Source of the DNA: an uncultured Mitsuokella sp.
Lineage (GTDB): Bacteria; Bacillota; Negativicutes; Selenomonadales; Selenomonadaceae
Length of the DNA stretch: 26,316 nt
NCBI GenBank assembly: GCA_900770895.1
Contig: CAAGMF010000038.1
Coordinates: 1 to 26,316, forward strand
Reading direction: 5' to 3'
The position numbers were made by a program, and so were the translations under genes. Under the pieces are notes generated by a model. That model worked only from the letters and a program-made list of their open reading frames with translations. It was not told the DNA's origin and ran no database searches. Positions 10,901 to 16,834 of the stretch are shown here, one piece after another (positions within the stretch are counted from its first letter, which is position 1; each line of letters starts with the position of its first letter).

Positions 10901-13088
10901 TTTGGGCACCTGCTTGCTGTGTCGTTCCCGAGGTCAGCGTCAGATCCGTGAAGTAGCCATGCATGTTGCTGGTGTTGATCGAGGCTGTAGTATCCCCTGG
11001 TATGATGCCGCTGCCGCTCGAGCTGGACACGATAGCCGCCATCGTCGCCGCATCTAGCTCGGCATTGCCGTCGTATACCTTGCTGACATGAGACAGATTG
11101 CCGATCGTTACTGTCGCCGTGCGTGGCAGTATGGTTATTTTGTTGCCCGTGAGCTCATAGCCATGCTGATTCGTCACGAGCAAGGAGCGAGACGTAGCCG
11201 TCGCGTTACCATTGGTATCCGTGCCGCCGTTCACAACATTCGCATCAAGCGGATTCGTACTGGTTGTTACCTGCGAGTTATACTGATAGGTATTTTTTTT
11301 GATGCGGCCCGAGCTATCCTCCGTCGAGCTATCGAGACCGCCGCTCAGCGTCACAGCATCGTACCAGTTCGTAGCCGCATTTCCCGATGAATCCAGCAGA
11401 CTCACATCGGTAGCATTATAGGTCAGCGTCAGGTCCTGGCCGTTGTTGGAGCCCTTGTCGGCTGATGTGTTGTAGTTCGTATAGGTCTTGTTCTCATGAT
11501 CATAGTCATAGTTGACCGTGACTTTGCCTTTGAGGAAGGCTTTCAGAATAGGAAATTGGCCATCCTGGAGGAGCCAGGTGGAAGTATCCGTTTTACCTGC
11601 GGATGTAGTAGTTAAAGTAGAAAAATCCGATGCAGTAGTTGCTTGACTAACAAAGTTACTAGGAGTTCCTGTAGAGTTAGACATTACGGCACTACTACTA
11701 GTTGTGAACCCATAACTGATTGATGTATCGGTTTTGCCGCTGCCATAGTGTATGATGCTGCCGCTCGTGTTGTATATGTTAGAGATCGTATTCTTGCCGC
11801 GGTCCATACCTATTAAGCCGATATCTGTATTATCATTACTGATTTCAGCCCCATAAGCTGTTTCTATAGTTGTAGATTCCGCTCGCCCGACAAGGCCAGC
11901 AGCATATGCGCTCCCCAACGCCTTACTATTTTCCACATATACATTGCATATTTCAGTACTGCCGGATGATCTCCCGGCTAAAATTCCTGTTCCACCCTGC
12001 TTCTCTATAAAAGCAGGTTTTATCTGAGCACCTCCATCGACCGTCGCTCCGGTTATTCCCAGATTATATATTTGTGCTCCATTTAGCGTACCAAATAAGC
12101 CAGTCGGTGTATACGTTGACGTGCCAGCAGTTATGGTCATATTTCTTATCTCATGGAACATGCCATCAAACTTGCCGCTAAAGGTAGGCACGACACTATT
12201 CGTATACGTATTCGTCAGAGACAGATCATCAGCCAGCATATAGTTGCCGCTAAGATTATTAGTAATATCAGCTAAGCCTGTCTCATCACTAATAAGCTTG
12301 TAGTCATTTTCTGTAGCATCAGCCATGCTGCCATTCACCTGGTAGCCAAGTGTCGACGCCTCTGCTCCTGTCGTGTCATAGCCGATATGGGCATAGCCAG
12401 AGGCTGCTATGGTCACACTGCCATTCGGGGTAGTTGTGCTGGTAGTTCCTGTAGTAGTCGTCTTAGTTATGTCGCTCGTATTCTCGAAGCGTATGTTTTT
12501 GCCAACCACCGTCACCGTATCGGCATTTATAGTGCCCATGTTCACTATGTCAGCATTAGCGCCAGTTGCAGACGTAGCATAGAATACAGGCGCCGTAGTA
12601 GTCGACAAATTGGCATAGTTGCTCACGGCCGTAGTCGCATTCTGCGTCGAGACATAGAGATTCCCGACGTCGACCGAAGACGTCTCACCGAATATGACAC
12701 CATTCGGATTTACTATGTAGACATTTTTGCCGCCCTTGATTTTGCCGTCGATAAATGACGTGGCTTCACCCGTCACCACGTTCAGATAGTTATTCGTCTT
12801 CTGGCCGCCATCGAAGCGCACGGCTTCGCCCTGTGCTACCGAGAAATCCTTCCAGGATATGACATTATTCTGATCCGTAGATGTGATGTCAGTCGTCTTG
12901 TAACTGGCTCCATCTATGGTCTGAGCCCCACTATTCTTTATGGTGACATTGCCGATATTCTTAGCTGCGGAGGATGTCGTATCCTGTACCGGTGCGGCCG
13001 CTACGACCGGCAGCATCGTGAACATGCCCGCCGTGACGGCCAGACTGATCTGAGCCGCTATCCTTTCGTTACGATTGAACTTCCGCAT
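1920..13088 (-). CDS. Giant TpsA adhesin: filamentous-haemagglutinin-type protein with about 22 YDG repeats
   Basis: This 3722-residue protein is the predicted secreted partner of the adjacent TpsB and probably forms a long surface fibre. An extended signal peptide (about 1-32) leads into the TPS secretion domain, with NVISWKDFSVAQGEAVRF at 75-92 and the hallmark NPNG at 127-130. Residues about 280-510 are GLUG-like (short Gly/Leu-rich repeats such as TGLFGTLNGAQIYNLGITG). From about residue 670 to about 3450 there are some 22 YDG-type repeats, each opening with a variant of K-V-Y-D-G-T and carrying a later G-N-Y-x-L-like motif, at a pitch of about 128 residues. An MBG-like segment begins near 3456, and the last 150 residues are Gly/Ser/Thr-rich. 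There are very few cysteines. The ligand cannot be read from the sequence. The start follows from the signal peptide; the ribosome site (GGGGT) is weak. Family assignment is certain; the number of repeats is a hand count. Confidence 0.92.
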   Translation of the reverse strand: MRKFNRNERIAAQISLAVTAGMFTMLPVVAAAPVQDTTSSAAKNIGNVTIKNSGAQTIDGASYKTTDITSTDQNNVISWKDFSVAQGEAVRFDGGQKTNNYLNVVTGEATSFIDGKIKGGKNVYIVNPNGVIFGETSSVDVGNLYVSTQNATTAVSNYANLSTTTAPVFYATSATGANADIVNMGTINADTVTVVGKNIRFENTSDITKTTTTGTTSTTTPNGSVTIAASGYAHIGYDTTGAEASTLGYQVNGSMADATENDYKLISDETGLADITNNLSGNYMLADDLSLTNTYTNSVVPTFSGKFDGMFHEIRNMTITAGTSTYTPTGLFGTLNGAQIYNLGITGATVDGGAQIKPAFIEKQGGTGILAGRSSGSTEICNVYVENSKALGSAYAAGLVGRAESTTIETAYGAEISNDNTDIGLIGMDRGKNTISNIYNTSGSIIHYGSGKTDTSISYGFTTSSSAVMSNSTGTPSNFVSQATTASDFSTLTTTSAGKTDTSTWLLQDGQFPILKAFLKGKVTVNYDYDHENKTYTNYNTSADKGSNNGQDLTLTYNATDVSLLDSSGNAATNWYDAVTLSGGLDSSTEDSSGRIKKNTYQYNSQVTTSTNPLDANVVNGGTDTNGNATATSRSLLVTNQHGYELTGNKITILPRTATVTIGNLSHVSKVYDGNAELDAATMAAIVSSSSGSGIIPGDTTASINTSNMHGYFTDLTLTSGTTQQAGAQTQDASAGLNKTIHLWGGPNLTNATGYSNYILSNTSSNMFGTSDATGTDIGGLGDITQKALRYTSSGSIDKTYEGTSAATLPTGTTGASIFTLNSSDLTNSYKDSSGNTVTKNDTVTLDTSSMSSSGNYVDSSGTVQHNANEGNSTPYYVKFTNVALTGTDAGNYKLIDAAGNTVYTAGLKDYTNPSTANTGAVTGVNSSISATGYINRRLIDTSTFAVTGNTTATKVYDGTSDYSVPSTATFTTTGAKAGEGLASADSGFITFAMASTAKSYFANSKNGNTATANVAEADEVAYQIGATTTDATNHPLSNYKIGTSASSSTLTNTSTYSVFGSGKITPRVLTLDLLGAQNIDKPYDGYNTVTAGSNYTTVGGGYIDYDSSSGKLLADDATAKANNISDGVSWNISATYDTKDVKRDASNNVLKNNHDITYTVALNGTATTLQNYELSDGSNTVSANGNSLTISQSTVNGQTLKNTGTITPLTATIAFEAGSRTYDGTSDFGKTVNSSGNDPAATVSNLVTGDTVTVTYDKTKSSYNSPDVATANTITYGGLKLGGTSAGNYELAATPYTGTGSISPMLINGVTLALDTTGGRTSITKEYDTTAAVDSGYASYVGDLTATDASGNTLTFGQAGTGTTAANTYTISSTQTPEYATADSNNSTPQAVHYYVNMGTGNSNYSFASGMQSNGLVDATVVNGSNQTVGIITPRLVQVSTSSTPYTKTYDGTLTAYTSNGAPAANSGISLAHYIGNGQTDNATAVYASDLPNLSVSSQFRSKTANLDGNGTALSGHTLDDKPIDYTVGFTAGSTSAGNYTLVDNQGNAISTLTAQGNIKQAPLTVNLNAATKTYDGNTSVTSTITPSYTGIQTDYQTNSADDVSVDGNLLTQYAAYANANAGTGKAATYVLELTGSDKDNYYLANTTGLGTTTIGTTNYTTLTTYNNVINTAKLASNALTTAFGNVTKVYDGTADVTYNHQVTTSDPDTWKYQSGSATNAASFIDSVTLTAATGTFDLAGSNANKNFLGTLSVNGTPQYNTSDITASQATFDYSLTWSNAANYDWSQVAGYQGISGNTVTFAGITADSSNSKSFGITPKYVLASLQNGSLDKVYDGTNSLVDPTTKQVITGSSRVNLTGIMPSEQGTVQLDAANVNGHYASPNVAYDASGNVTAQNISYTAQLTNNGTGNYTLFDSATTLQNAVTAGQTNAGAASVTLTTTGIISPYVLKTPTFAYAQKIYDASADIEHTANTTIDNQGNRETTALASNTLTGVNGETIKLSDATIIGNYGTWTTGTGTDTAYTDAAGTTSATGTFTVNEHVNYDPNTQAVGYKAVQYTNLQDALAKGTVTGGNALAGNYALASDTATYTEAAQLGKITRRDLSLSDIKVDPLKTTKIYDGTDAVKYQGSAAMADVAKYLDIYTDKTGSKIPIAFDLSAATYDNGQTDVTNGHGVTFTMAGLSSTVLGDFTLSAADAASFNGHTYTSTGDITVRPVYVSLRPTTDASYVNIERTYDGTSDTSVKQSDAMNNVIINTGTDEGLLGNDGVSLNTASTQVTYDNGNAGTGKTLTYQLQLLGGKSGNYAIYDLSSKGTTGASTISSLTSSDGIIDKAKLSIDFARQVKAYDGTSDVRTISPTLSGLVGGDSFQLSTDARKLISGNYVVGGTSQDTTVTSDVNRDSQHNVIDRAVSYTGIDDALSYMQTDSSVDAATQTIAQNYTIDATKYYSESDAKGRITPLTIAANDVKASWNDISRVYNGTPKVDNPENYLNGLTATVAVDGTDQNVNLNNYTINSAEFTSSSDYSKSQSDVGSDLGLKYGLTFNYDQVGNTAAGNYVVDNNYELSTSEAAKLTTLTNANADGSGHANQASITVRPIYVSLGDNVTIERVYNGAKNTGVAQAKAMDNVILSSGANDGLIGTDGVTLNTASTQVTYDNGNAGTGKTLTYQLQLLGDKTSNYALYDSSAQGTTGAPTISSLTSSDGIIDKATLSIDFARQLKNYNGSSHIDTITPTLSGLQAGDENFVLSDEAKKLITGSYVIGGDSQDTTATANVNRDANNAVTDRAVYYTGIGKALAYMQENGDDATKAIASNYTIADTKYFGEAMQKGRILPLVITADKVHADWAGPVSREYNTTSKVYDPSAYLKGLHADFGNGPSTALTYSIADAVYTDSDNYDQEHSGVGKDLGLRYTVELSPDYKTITSGDGQGNVIVDNNYEMTAATAKALTTVTNADSYSSDTSVVAHANAAGITPRIINASLKDATDLVKIYDGNKWADGQTHADGTTASVDYRDRLVISTEKDATGWSDADVLAADAAKGTVNSATTVAYDDRNADIGSADALQNGKGLTYTLTLSGSGTGNYTLDTTGNATTATQDYTGATGDIRRRQVTVGLKQTTGLDKTYDGNANAYGKLTQSDGTQTTVDYRNNVYMEQSAGGHTGVVAGDDLSILADSISAAYASPNVARTSSGAVTTQQVTYSNINFGGADASNYEVTGLGDDKTLTGTGTIYPCMITVAALNAPTKVYDGTTAVTGSYATAANLNIDRSNVITGDTVNVTLTGTPVYESSDANEYENGKAIGSKGKIGVDYQIVWDNQNYELVRASSSDTIDTDAAVQSDGTLTKKFVSNTGVITPRTLTLTTSQTEKTYDGTTNVISPESSVTIGNLASGQNVADLSRTVNGVFSSTDASDSEDVSETARTVTYTVGIDNTNYQLDSTGAQSTTTTGTGLIHRRGLTVVATPASILTGQASPDFTGYVTGWINGEDTSANQAAFTYATPSTTDTQIWGRYPIYGYYNGQTSGNYGNNYTFAQADANSTAFNVRMFEPGREYHETVNPKGQVRPDNTIYEQSSHDFGNNGNRAAEAAIAYTTSGGSTTVMANLDGGAGYNGNMSIVGSEVVNLAGGDALDASAAIVSELPGSTGSGGLTIEGHALAAEPAATAASGGTAAIESAGTTTNLTGNSTEDTSQREERKLSSETTSSTAGTTGSASLETEGSGVNVSA
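4176..5312 (-). repeat. Tandem duplication within tpsA, C-terminal copy
   Basis: This segment of 1137 bp encodes three YDG-type repeats, beginning at ITVRPIYVSL. It aligns in frame with the next segment (5313-6452). Long DNA stretches are identical or nearly so, for example around 5063-5140 and 6188-6265, at an offset of exactly 1125 bp over much of the unit. The equivalent repeat openings here are RVYNGA, KNYNGS and REYNTT. Confidence 0.85.
5313..6452 (-). repeat. Tandem duplication within tpsA, N-terminal copy
   Basis: This 1140-bp segment encodes three YDG-type repeats opening with RTYDGT, KAYDGT and RVYNGT, starting at ITVRPVYVSL. It is the partner of 4176-5312. Lengths differ by one codon and the frame is kept throughout, so the duplication extended the fibre by about 380 residues without breaking it. 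Confidence 0.85.
11293..11300 (-). repeat. A8 homopolymer inside tpsA coding sequence
   Basis: Eight consecutive T on the plus strand (A8 in the coding strand) encode Ile-Lys-Lys-Asn around residue 597. It is the longest single-base run I see in the gene. A slip of one base would shift the frame after the TPS and GLUG-like regions and remove all YDG repeats. Confidence 0.7.
11540..12330 (-). other. A/T-rich GLUG-like segment within tpsA
   Basis: This part of tpsA, roughly residues 250-515, is visibly richer in A/T and in A/T-ending codons than the GC-rich YDG region that follows. It encodes the GLUG-like repeats (for example GILAGRSSGSTEICN and AAGLVGRAESTTI) and closes with DGQFPILKAF. The change in base use suggests a module of separate origin, but no boundary repeats were seen. 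Confidence 0.55.
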
Positions 13089-13159
13089 TTCGCTTACCCC
13101 ATTCCCTGTTCTGGCTATATTTCTATTCCGCTTATCCGAGTTACAATCTGATATTTTAC

Positions 13160-13191
13160 ATTATACTACAATCAGCTACAAATCTGTAGCT
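13160..13191 (-). promoter_or_regulatory. Candidate tpsAB promoter with overlapping inverted repeat
   Basis: On the minus strand a perfect TATAAT (13160-13165) lies about 72 bases before the tpsA start. No good -35 box is present at the right distance. Instead, the expected -35 region falls in an inverted repeat (AGCTACA 13174-13180, TGTAGCT 13185-13191), which could be a regulator site. It lies downstream of the flagellin terminator, so tpsA probably has its own promoter. Confidence 0.45.
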
Positions 13192-13210
13192 CTCTGTGAA
13201 CGGATTGAAG

Positions 13211-13239
13211 CAAAAAGCCTCCCGCCCACGCGGGAGGCT
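13211..13239 (-). terminator. Intrinsic terminator after flagellin gene
   Basis: A perfect 10-bp GC-rich stem (13230-13239 with 13216-13225, read on the minus strand as AGCCTCCCGC and GCGGGAGGCT) has a 4-base loop and ends in a T run. It lies 15 bases after the flagellin stop codon and separates flagellin transcription from tpsA. Confidence 0.92.
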
Positions 13240-13254
13240 CGTCTAAGCCCATTA

Positions 13255-14583
13255 TTACTGCAGCAGGCTCAGCACCTGGCTCAGGTTCTGATTAGCCTGC
13301 GCGAGCATCGACTGTGAGGCCTGAGCGATGACGTTATCCTTCGTATAGGCCGTCATCTCGGCCGCCATATCTGCATCGCGGATGGTCGACATCGCGGCAG
13401 TCGTATTCTCGCTGGCCGTCACGATGTTTGACGATGTATAGTCCATCCGGCTGTCGACCGAGCCAAGCTCCGTCTGCTGATCAAGCGCCTTTTTGAGCGC
13501 GCTGTCGAGCACGTTGATCGCCGCATTGGCCTGAGCCTGCGTGCCAATCTGGAGCGTACTGCCATCCGTTGCCCGCAAGCCGAGCGCTGTCGCGCGCATA
13601 TCGGTCAGGCCGAGCTTCACCGATTGATTGGCCTTAGTGCCGATTTGGAAGACGAAGGCATTATCTGGCGAAGGATCCTGTGCACGGATGCTTTCCTGGA
13701 AATTGTTCAGCGAAGCATTGGCATTCGTGCGTGGCTGCCCATAGCGATTCTGCACTATGACAGTCAGACCTGATATCTGTCCAGCCAGCCCAGGCGAAGT
13801 TGCTACATAAGTGAGCGCATTTCCACCATCTATGGTACTTACATCATTACCATGTTGGTCTGTCCCTATATATGAGCTATAGTAGGTAACGCCTATATCA
13901 CCATTGGGGTTATCTTTATTCAAGCCCTTCGTGCAGTCGAAAATCTGAGAAACCATATTGTCGCCCACGGTAAATGGCTCTGAGGTATATGTTATTCCCT
14001 GTTTGACATAAGATACTATGATCTGGTCACTTGCCTGTATCTGAAGCGAATTACCTGTTCTATCTGCCAAATCGGTCAGCATGGTAAATTCTCCCGTATC
14101 AGTAGACAGGCTTTCATTCGTCAACGCTGTATATGTTCCCGGCACGAGCACCTCACTGTTATGCGAGCCATCGAGCAGCTGTATGCCATTGAACGTCGAG
14201 TTGGCATTGTCATCAATCTGGTCAACAGCTTGATCGAGCTCCTTTTGTATCGTGGCCCTGTCGATATCGGTATTCGTGTCATTGGCCGCATTGATGACTT
14301 TTTCCTTCAGCGTGCGCAGAATGTCGACCGTCGACTGGACGGCCCCCTCCGCGGTACCGAGCAGACTCTGAGCGTTCTGGGTGTTGTTATTGTCCTGGTC
14401 GAGACCGCGTACCTGAACATCCATCTTGTCCGAGATGGAGTAGCCGGACGCATCGTCCCCAGCAGAATTGATCTTCTGGCCTGTGGCCAGCTTCTTCAGA
14501 TCCTTTGCCGCCGTTCCCTCAGTCTTTATGAGTACATTGAGCGTCTTCTGCGCCGGCATGTTGTTCTTTACGGTCAGGGCCAT
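13255..14583 (-). CDS. Flagellin (442 residues)
   Basis: Structural subunit of the flagellar filament, exported through the flagellar type III system without a cleaved signal. The N-terminal D0/D1 region (about 1-165) carries LATGQKINSAGDDASGYSIS, and the C-terminal D1/D0 region (about 350-442) carries TASENTTAAMSTIRDADMAAEM and ends LSQVLSLLQ. The middle (about 158-284) is a variable surface domain coded in more A/T-rich DNA. The ATG at 14583 has GGAGGA seven bases upstream. A sigma-28-like promoter lies ahead and a strong terminator behind. It resembles the neighbouring flagellin at both ends but is shorter and closer to the family consensus, so it is the likelier major filament protein; that ranking is inference. 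One cysteine is present. Confidence 0.96.
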   Translation of the reverse strand: MALTVKNNMPAQKTLNVLIKTEGTAAKDLKKLATGQKINSAGDDASGYSISDKMDVQVRGLDQDNNNTQNAQSLLGTAEGAVQSTVDILRTLKEKVINAANDTNTDIDRATIQKELDQAVDQIDDNANSTFNGIQLLDGSHNSEVLVPGTYTALTNESLSTDTGEFTMLTDLADRTGNSLQIQASDQIIVSYVKQGITYTSEPFTVGDNMVSQIFDCTKGLNKDNPNGDIGVTYYSSYIGTDQHGNDVSTIDGGNALTYVATSPGLAGQISGLTVIVQNRYGQPRTNANASLNNFQESIRAQDPSPDNAFVFQIGTKANQSVKLGLTDMRATALGLRATDGSTLQIGTQAQANAAINVLDSALKKALDQQTELGSVDSRMDYTSSNIVTASENTTAAMSTIRDADMAAEMTAYTKDNVIAQASQSMLAQANQNLSQVLSLLQ

Positions 14584-14621
14584 GGTCGATTCCTCCAGTT
14601 ATCCATCCATTATATAGATAC

Positions 14622-14640
14622 ACTCCGCCTGTTGCGGAGT
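14622..14640 (-). promoter_or_regulatory. 5' leader stem-loop of flagellin mRNA
   Basis: A perfect 7-bp hairpin (ACTCCGC 14622-14628, GCGGAGT 14634-14640) lies close to the predicted 5' end of the flagellin transcript. It lacks a T run, so it is not a terminator. A role in mRNA stability is plausible but inferred. Confidence 0.5.
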
Positions 14641-14658
14641 CTTATATTTCTATCCAGT

Positions 14659-14685
14659 ATATCGAATATTGCCCCGCCGGACTTA
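14659..14685 (-). promoter_or_regulatory. Sigma-28-like promoter of the 442-residue flagellin
   Basis: Read on the minus strand: TAAG (14685-14682), 15 bases, then TTCGATAT (14666-14659). This is close to the flagellar sigma-28 consensus TAAA-N15-GCCGATAA. It lies about 75 bases before the start codon, and a similar motif precedes the other flagellin. Confidence 0.65.
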
Positions 14686-14699
14686 AATAAAACTTATAT

Positions 14700-16685
14700 T
14701 CACTGCAACAGGCTCAGCACGCTGCTCGGCTGCTGGTTGGCTTGCGCGAGCATGGCACTGGCTGACTGAGTCAGAACGTTCGACTTCACGTAATTCGTCA
14801 TTTCCCTCGCCATATCGGCATCACGGATCGTCGACTCACTGGCCTGTGTGTTCTCCGAGGCTGTGACGAGATTCGCGCCCATGACCTCCATGCGCTGCAC
14901 CTGGGCCCCCAGCGTCGTATTGGCGGCCAGCAGGTATTTCATGGCCTGATCGATGTCATCGAGGAATTTCTCGGCGTTCTGCCGCGTGCGCAGGCAACTG
15001 CCGTCCGCCTGTGCCCCAGCCTTCGCATAGGGCCAACACTCATCGCGCCATTTCTGCTTTTTCTGTGCCTCAGTCAGGCCATCGTAATCCGACGAAGGAT
15101 ATTCATCAGGATAGTCCTCCGGCTGCGGCTCGAGGCTGAATATGGTGTCTCCCGGCGGGAACAGGGCCTCCAGCGTGGTATTCGGCAGATATATGGCCGT
15201 CTCGAGCGAGCCCTTCGTATCGCCCTGGATGTATATCGTCTGCTGCGGTTTCTTGCCCGCCATATCCCTGATCTCACCTGCCACACCATCATAGAGACAT
15301 AGGTGAGATGAATCATCGGCACTGTTCTGACCGCGGACGATGAGATATCTGTATTTATTGGTTGTTGAATCCAAATAGCGCTCCATCGACAGCGGATGGC
15401 CATTCGAGGGCAAATCTACCGAGTCATACGTCACACCTTGAACGGTATTCGTTGTCGCTGCATTATTGGATGTCAAAGCCGTCCATATATCCGCCAGCAC
15501 ATCATCCCCCGAGGCCGCGCCGTTGATACCGATGCGCAAGGCGATCGTCCCGGAGCCTGAGCCTCCATTTTGTGTCTGCAACACATTCAAGCTGCCTGCC
15601 GAGGCACTGCCATCAAATATGATGCTCACGAACTGGCCGCAAGCTGTACAGAGCATGGACACGCCCTGACTGTTGAGCGTCTGGGCGATCGGTGTCGCCA
15701 GATTAGCCGGCATCGTGAGCTCGTAGCTGTTCTTGCCGCTGCTGGTCGTGCTGATCGTCGGCAAATCAGACGCAGGCTCGATGCCGTAGGTACCTGTGGG
15801 CGAACCCGTTGAACTCAGCGATATGGTAGCCCCCACAGCCGGAGTACCACTATATTGTTGACACACTCGCTCATATGGTGTAAAAGTGGGCCCCCCAATG
15901 GCTCCTGTACCAGTGCTATCAGTTCCTGCACTATCTACTATCGGTACAAATGCCCCATTCACTATGACGCCCTGTTGGCCAGAGCCCCCCCCTGTCACTG
16001 TATATGCGGTACCCTTGTTATCATAAACTTGGCTGTTAGTAGTTATCGGCCAAGTTGGGTAAGTAAACGTCATTTGCTGATAGGTAATACTGTTCGGATC
16101 GTATATGGTCTGACCATTGATCAGTTCATAAGTATCCAGATCGTAACAGGTAAGAGGGGGATATCCACCACTCTGTACCGTACTCGATGTCGAGACCAGC
16201 GATGGGTTATTGTCATGTACAGCACCACTCGTGTCGAAAACAAGCTGTGACGCCAGCCTCTGTACGCCATTGAGCAGCGACTTTCCATTGTACTGCGTCT
16301 CATTGCCAATGGCGTCGAGCTGGTCGAGCAGGTGATTTGCCTCGCCCTGCAGGATGTCCCGGTCTGGCTGGCTATAGGTATCATCCGAGGCTTTCAGCGC
16401 GATCTCACGCAGCTTCTGCATGACCTGGACCTGCTCGTCCACGGCCTGAGAGGCCAGCGATATGAGGCTGTGCCCGGTCTTCGTGTTGTCGTTGCACTGG
16501 TCGAGTCCGCGGATGCGCACGCGCATCTTTTCAGATATGGAGTATTCCGAGGCACCATCACCAGCCCCCACGATCTTCATGCCGCTGGAGACCTTCTTGA
16601 GGTTCTTGTCGAGCTGGTCACTGTTTTTCTTCATTTCGTTCAGCGCCAGCTGAGCCGCCATATTGTTGTTTACTACCATCGCCAT
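14700..16685 (-). CDS. Long divergent flagellin with multiple cysteines (661 residues)
   Basis: The N-terminal D0/D1 region (about 1-142) carries VSSGMKIVGAGDGASEYSIS. The C-terminal region (about 575-661) carries TASENTQASESTIRDADMAREM and ends SSVLSLLQ, so it is a flagellin family member. The central insert (about 145-570) is far longer than that of its neighbour and I do not recognise it. Cysteines occur at 64, 180, 275, 346, 349, 463, 550 and 564, including a CTAC motif, which is unusual for flagellin. DNA at 15840-16250 is A/T-rich relative to the ends. The start at 16685 aligns with the neighbour (MAMVVNNN against MALTVKNN). An alternative ATG six bases inside (16679) has AGGA at better spacing. 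No terminator lies between the two flagellin genes, so some readthrough is possible. It may be a minor or conditional filament subunit. Confidence 0.92.
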   Translation of the reverse strand: MAMVVNNNMAAQLALNEMKKNSDQLDKNLKKVSSGMKIVGAGDGASEYSISEKMRVRIRGLDQCNDNTKTGHSLISLASQAVDEQVQVMQKLREIALKASDDTYSQPDRDILQGEANHLLDQLDAIGNETQYNGKSLLNGVQRLASQLVFDTSGAVHDNNPSLVSTSSTVQSGGYPPLTCYDLDTYELINGQTIYDPNSITYQQMTFTYPTWPITTNSQVYDNKGTAYTVTGGGSGQQGVIVNGAFVPIVDSAGTDSTGTGAIGGPTFTPYERVCQQYSGTPAVGATISLSSTGSPTGTYGIEPASDLPTISTTSSGKNSYELTMPANLATPIAQTLNSQGVSMLCTACGQFVSIIFDGSASAGSLNVLQTQNGGSGSGTIALRIGINGAASGDDVLADIWTALTSNNAATTNTVQGVTYDSVDLPSNGHPLSMERYLDSTTNKYRYLIVRGQNSADDSSHLCLYDGVAGEIRDMAGKKPQQTIYIQGDTKGSLETAIYLPNTTLEALFPPGDTIFSLEPQPEDYPDEYPSSDYDGLTEAQKKQKWRDECWPYAKAGAQADGSCLRTRQNAEKFLDDIDQAMKYLLAANTTLGAQVQRMEVMGANLVTASENTQASESTIRDADMAREMTNYVKSNVLTQSASAMLAQANQQPSSVLSLLQ

Positions 16686-16758
16686 ATCCTATACACTCCC
16701 AGCTCCATGCATTCATTTATCTATCTAAAAGGTTATTTTATAATCCTCCACAATTATT

Positions 16759-16784
16759 ATATCGTACAATTCTCATTAAGCTTA
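16759..16784 (-). promoter_or_regulatory. Sigma-28-like promoter of the 661-residue flagellin
   Basis: Read on the minus strand: TAAG (16784-16781), 14 bases, then TACGATAT (16766-16759). It resembles the sigma-28 consensus and the motif before the other flagellin (same TAAG and CGATAT cores). It lies about 75 bases before the start codon. Confidence 0.62.
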
Positions 16785-16834
16785 AAGGTTTTCGCATTTT
16801 TCTCGCCATATAACCAGGCCCCGCCTGGCATGTT

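Noticed and set aside
1920..11075. Regular repeats in tpsA as a CRISPR or satellite array
   Set aside because: The repeats are coding, in frame, diverged at DNA level and have a pitch of about 128 codons; there are no short identical repeats with unique spacers.
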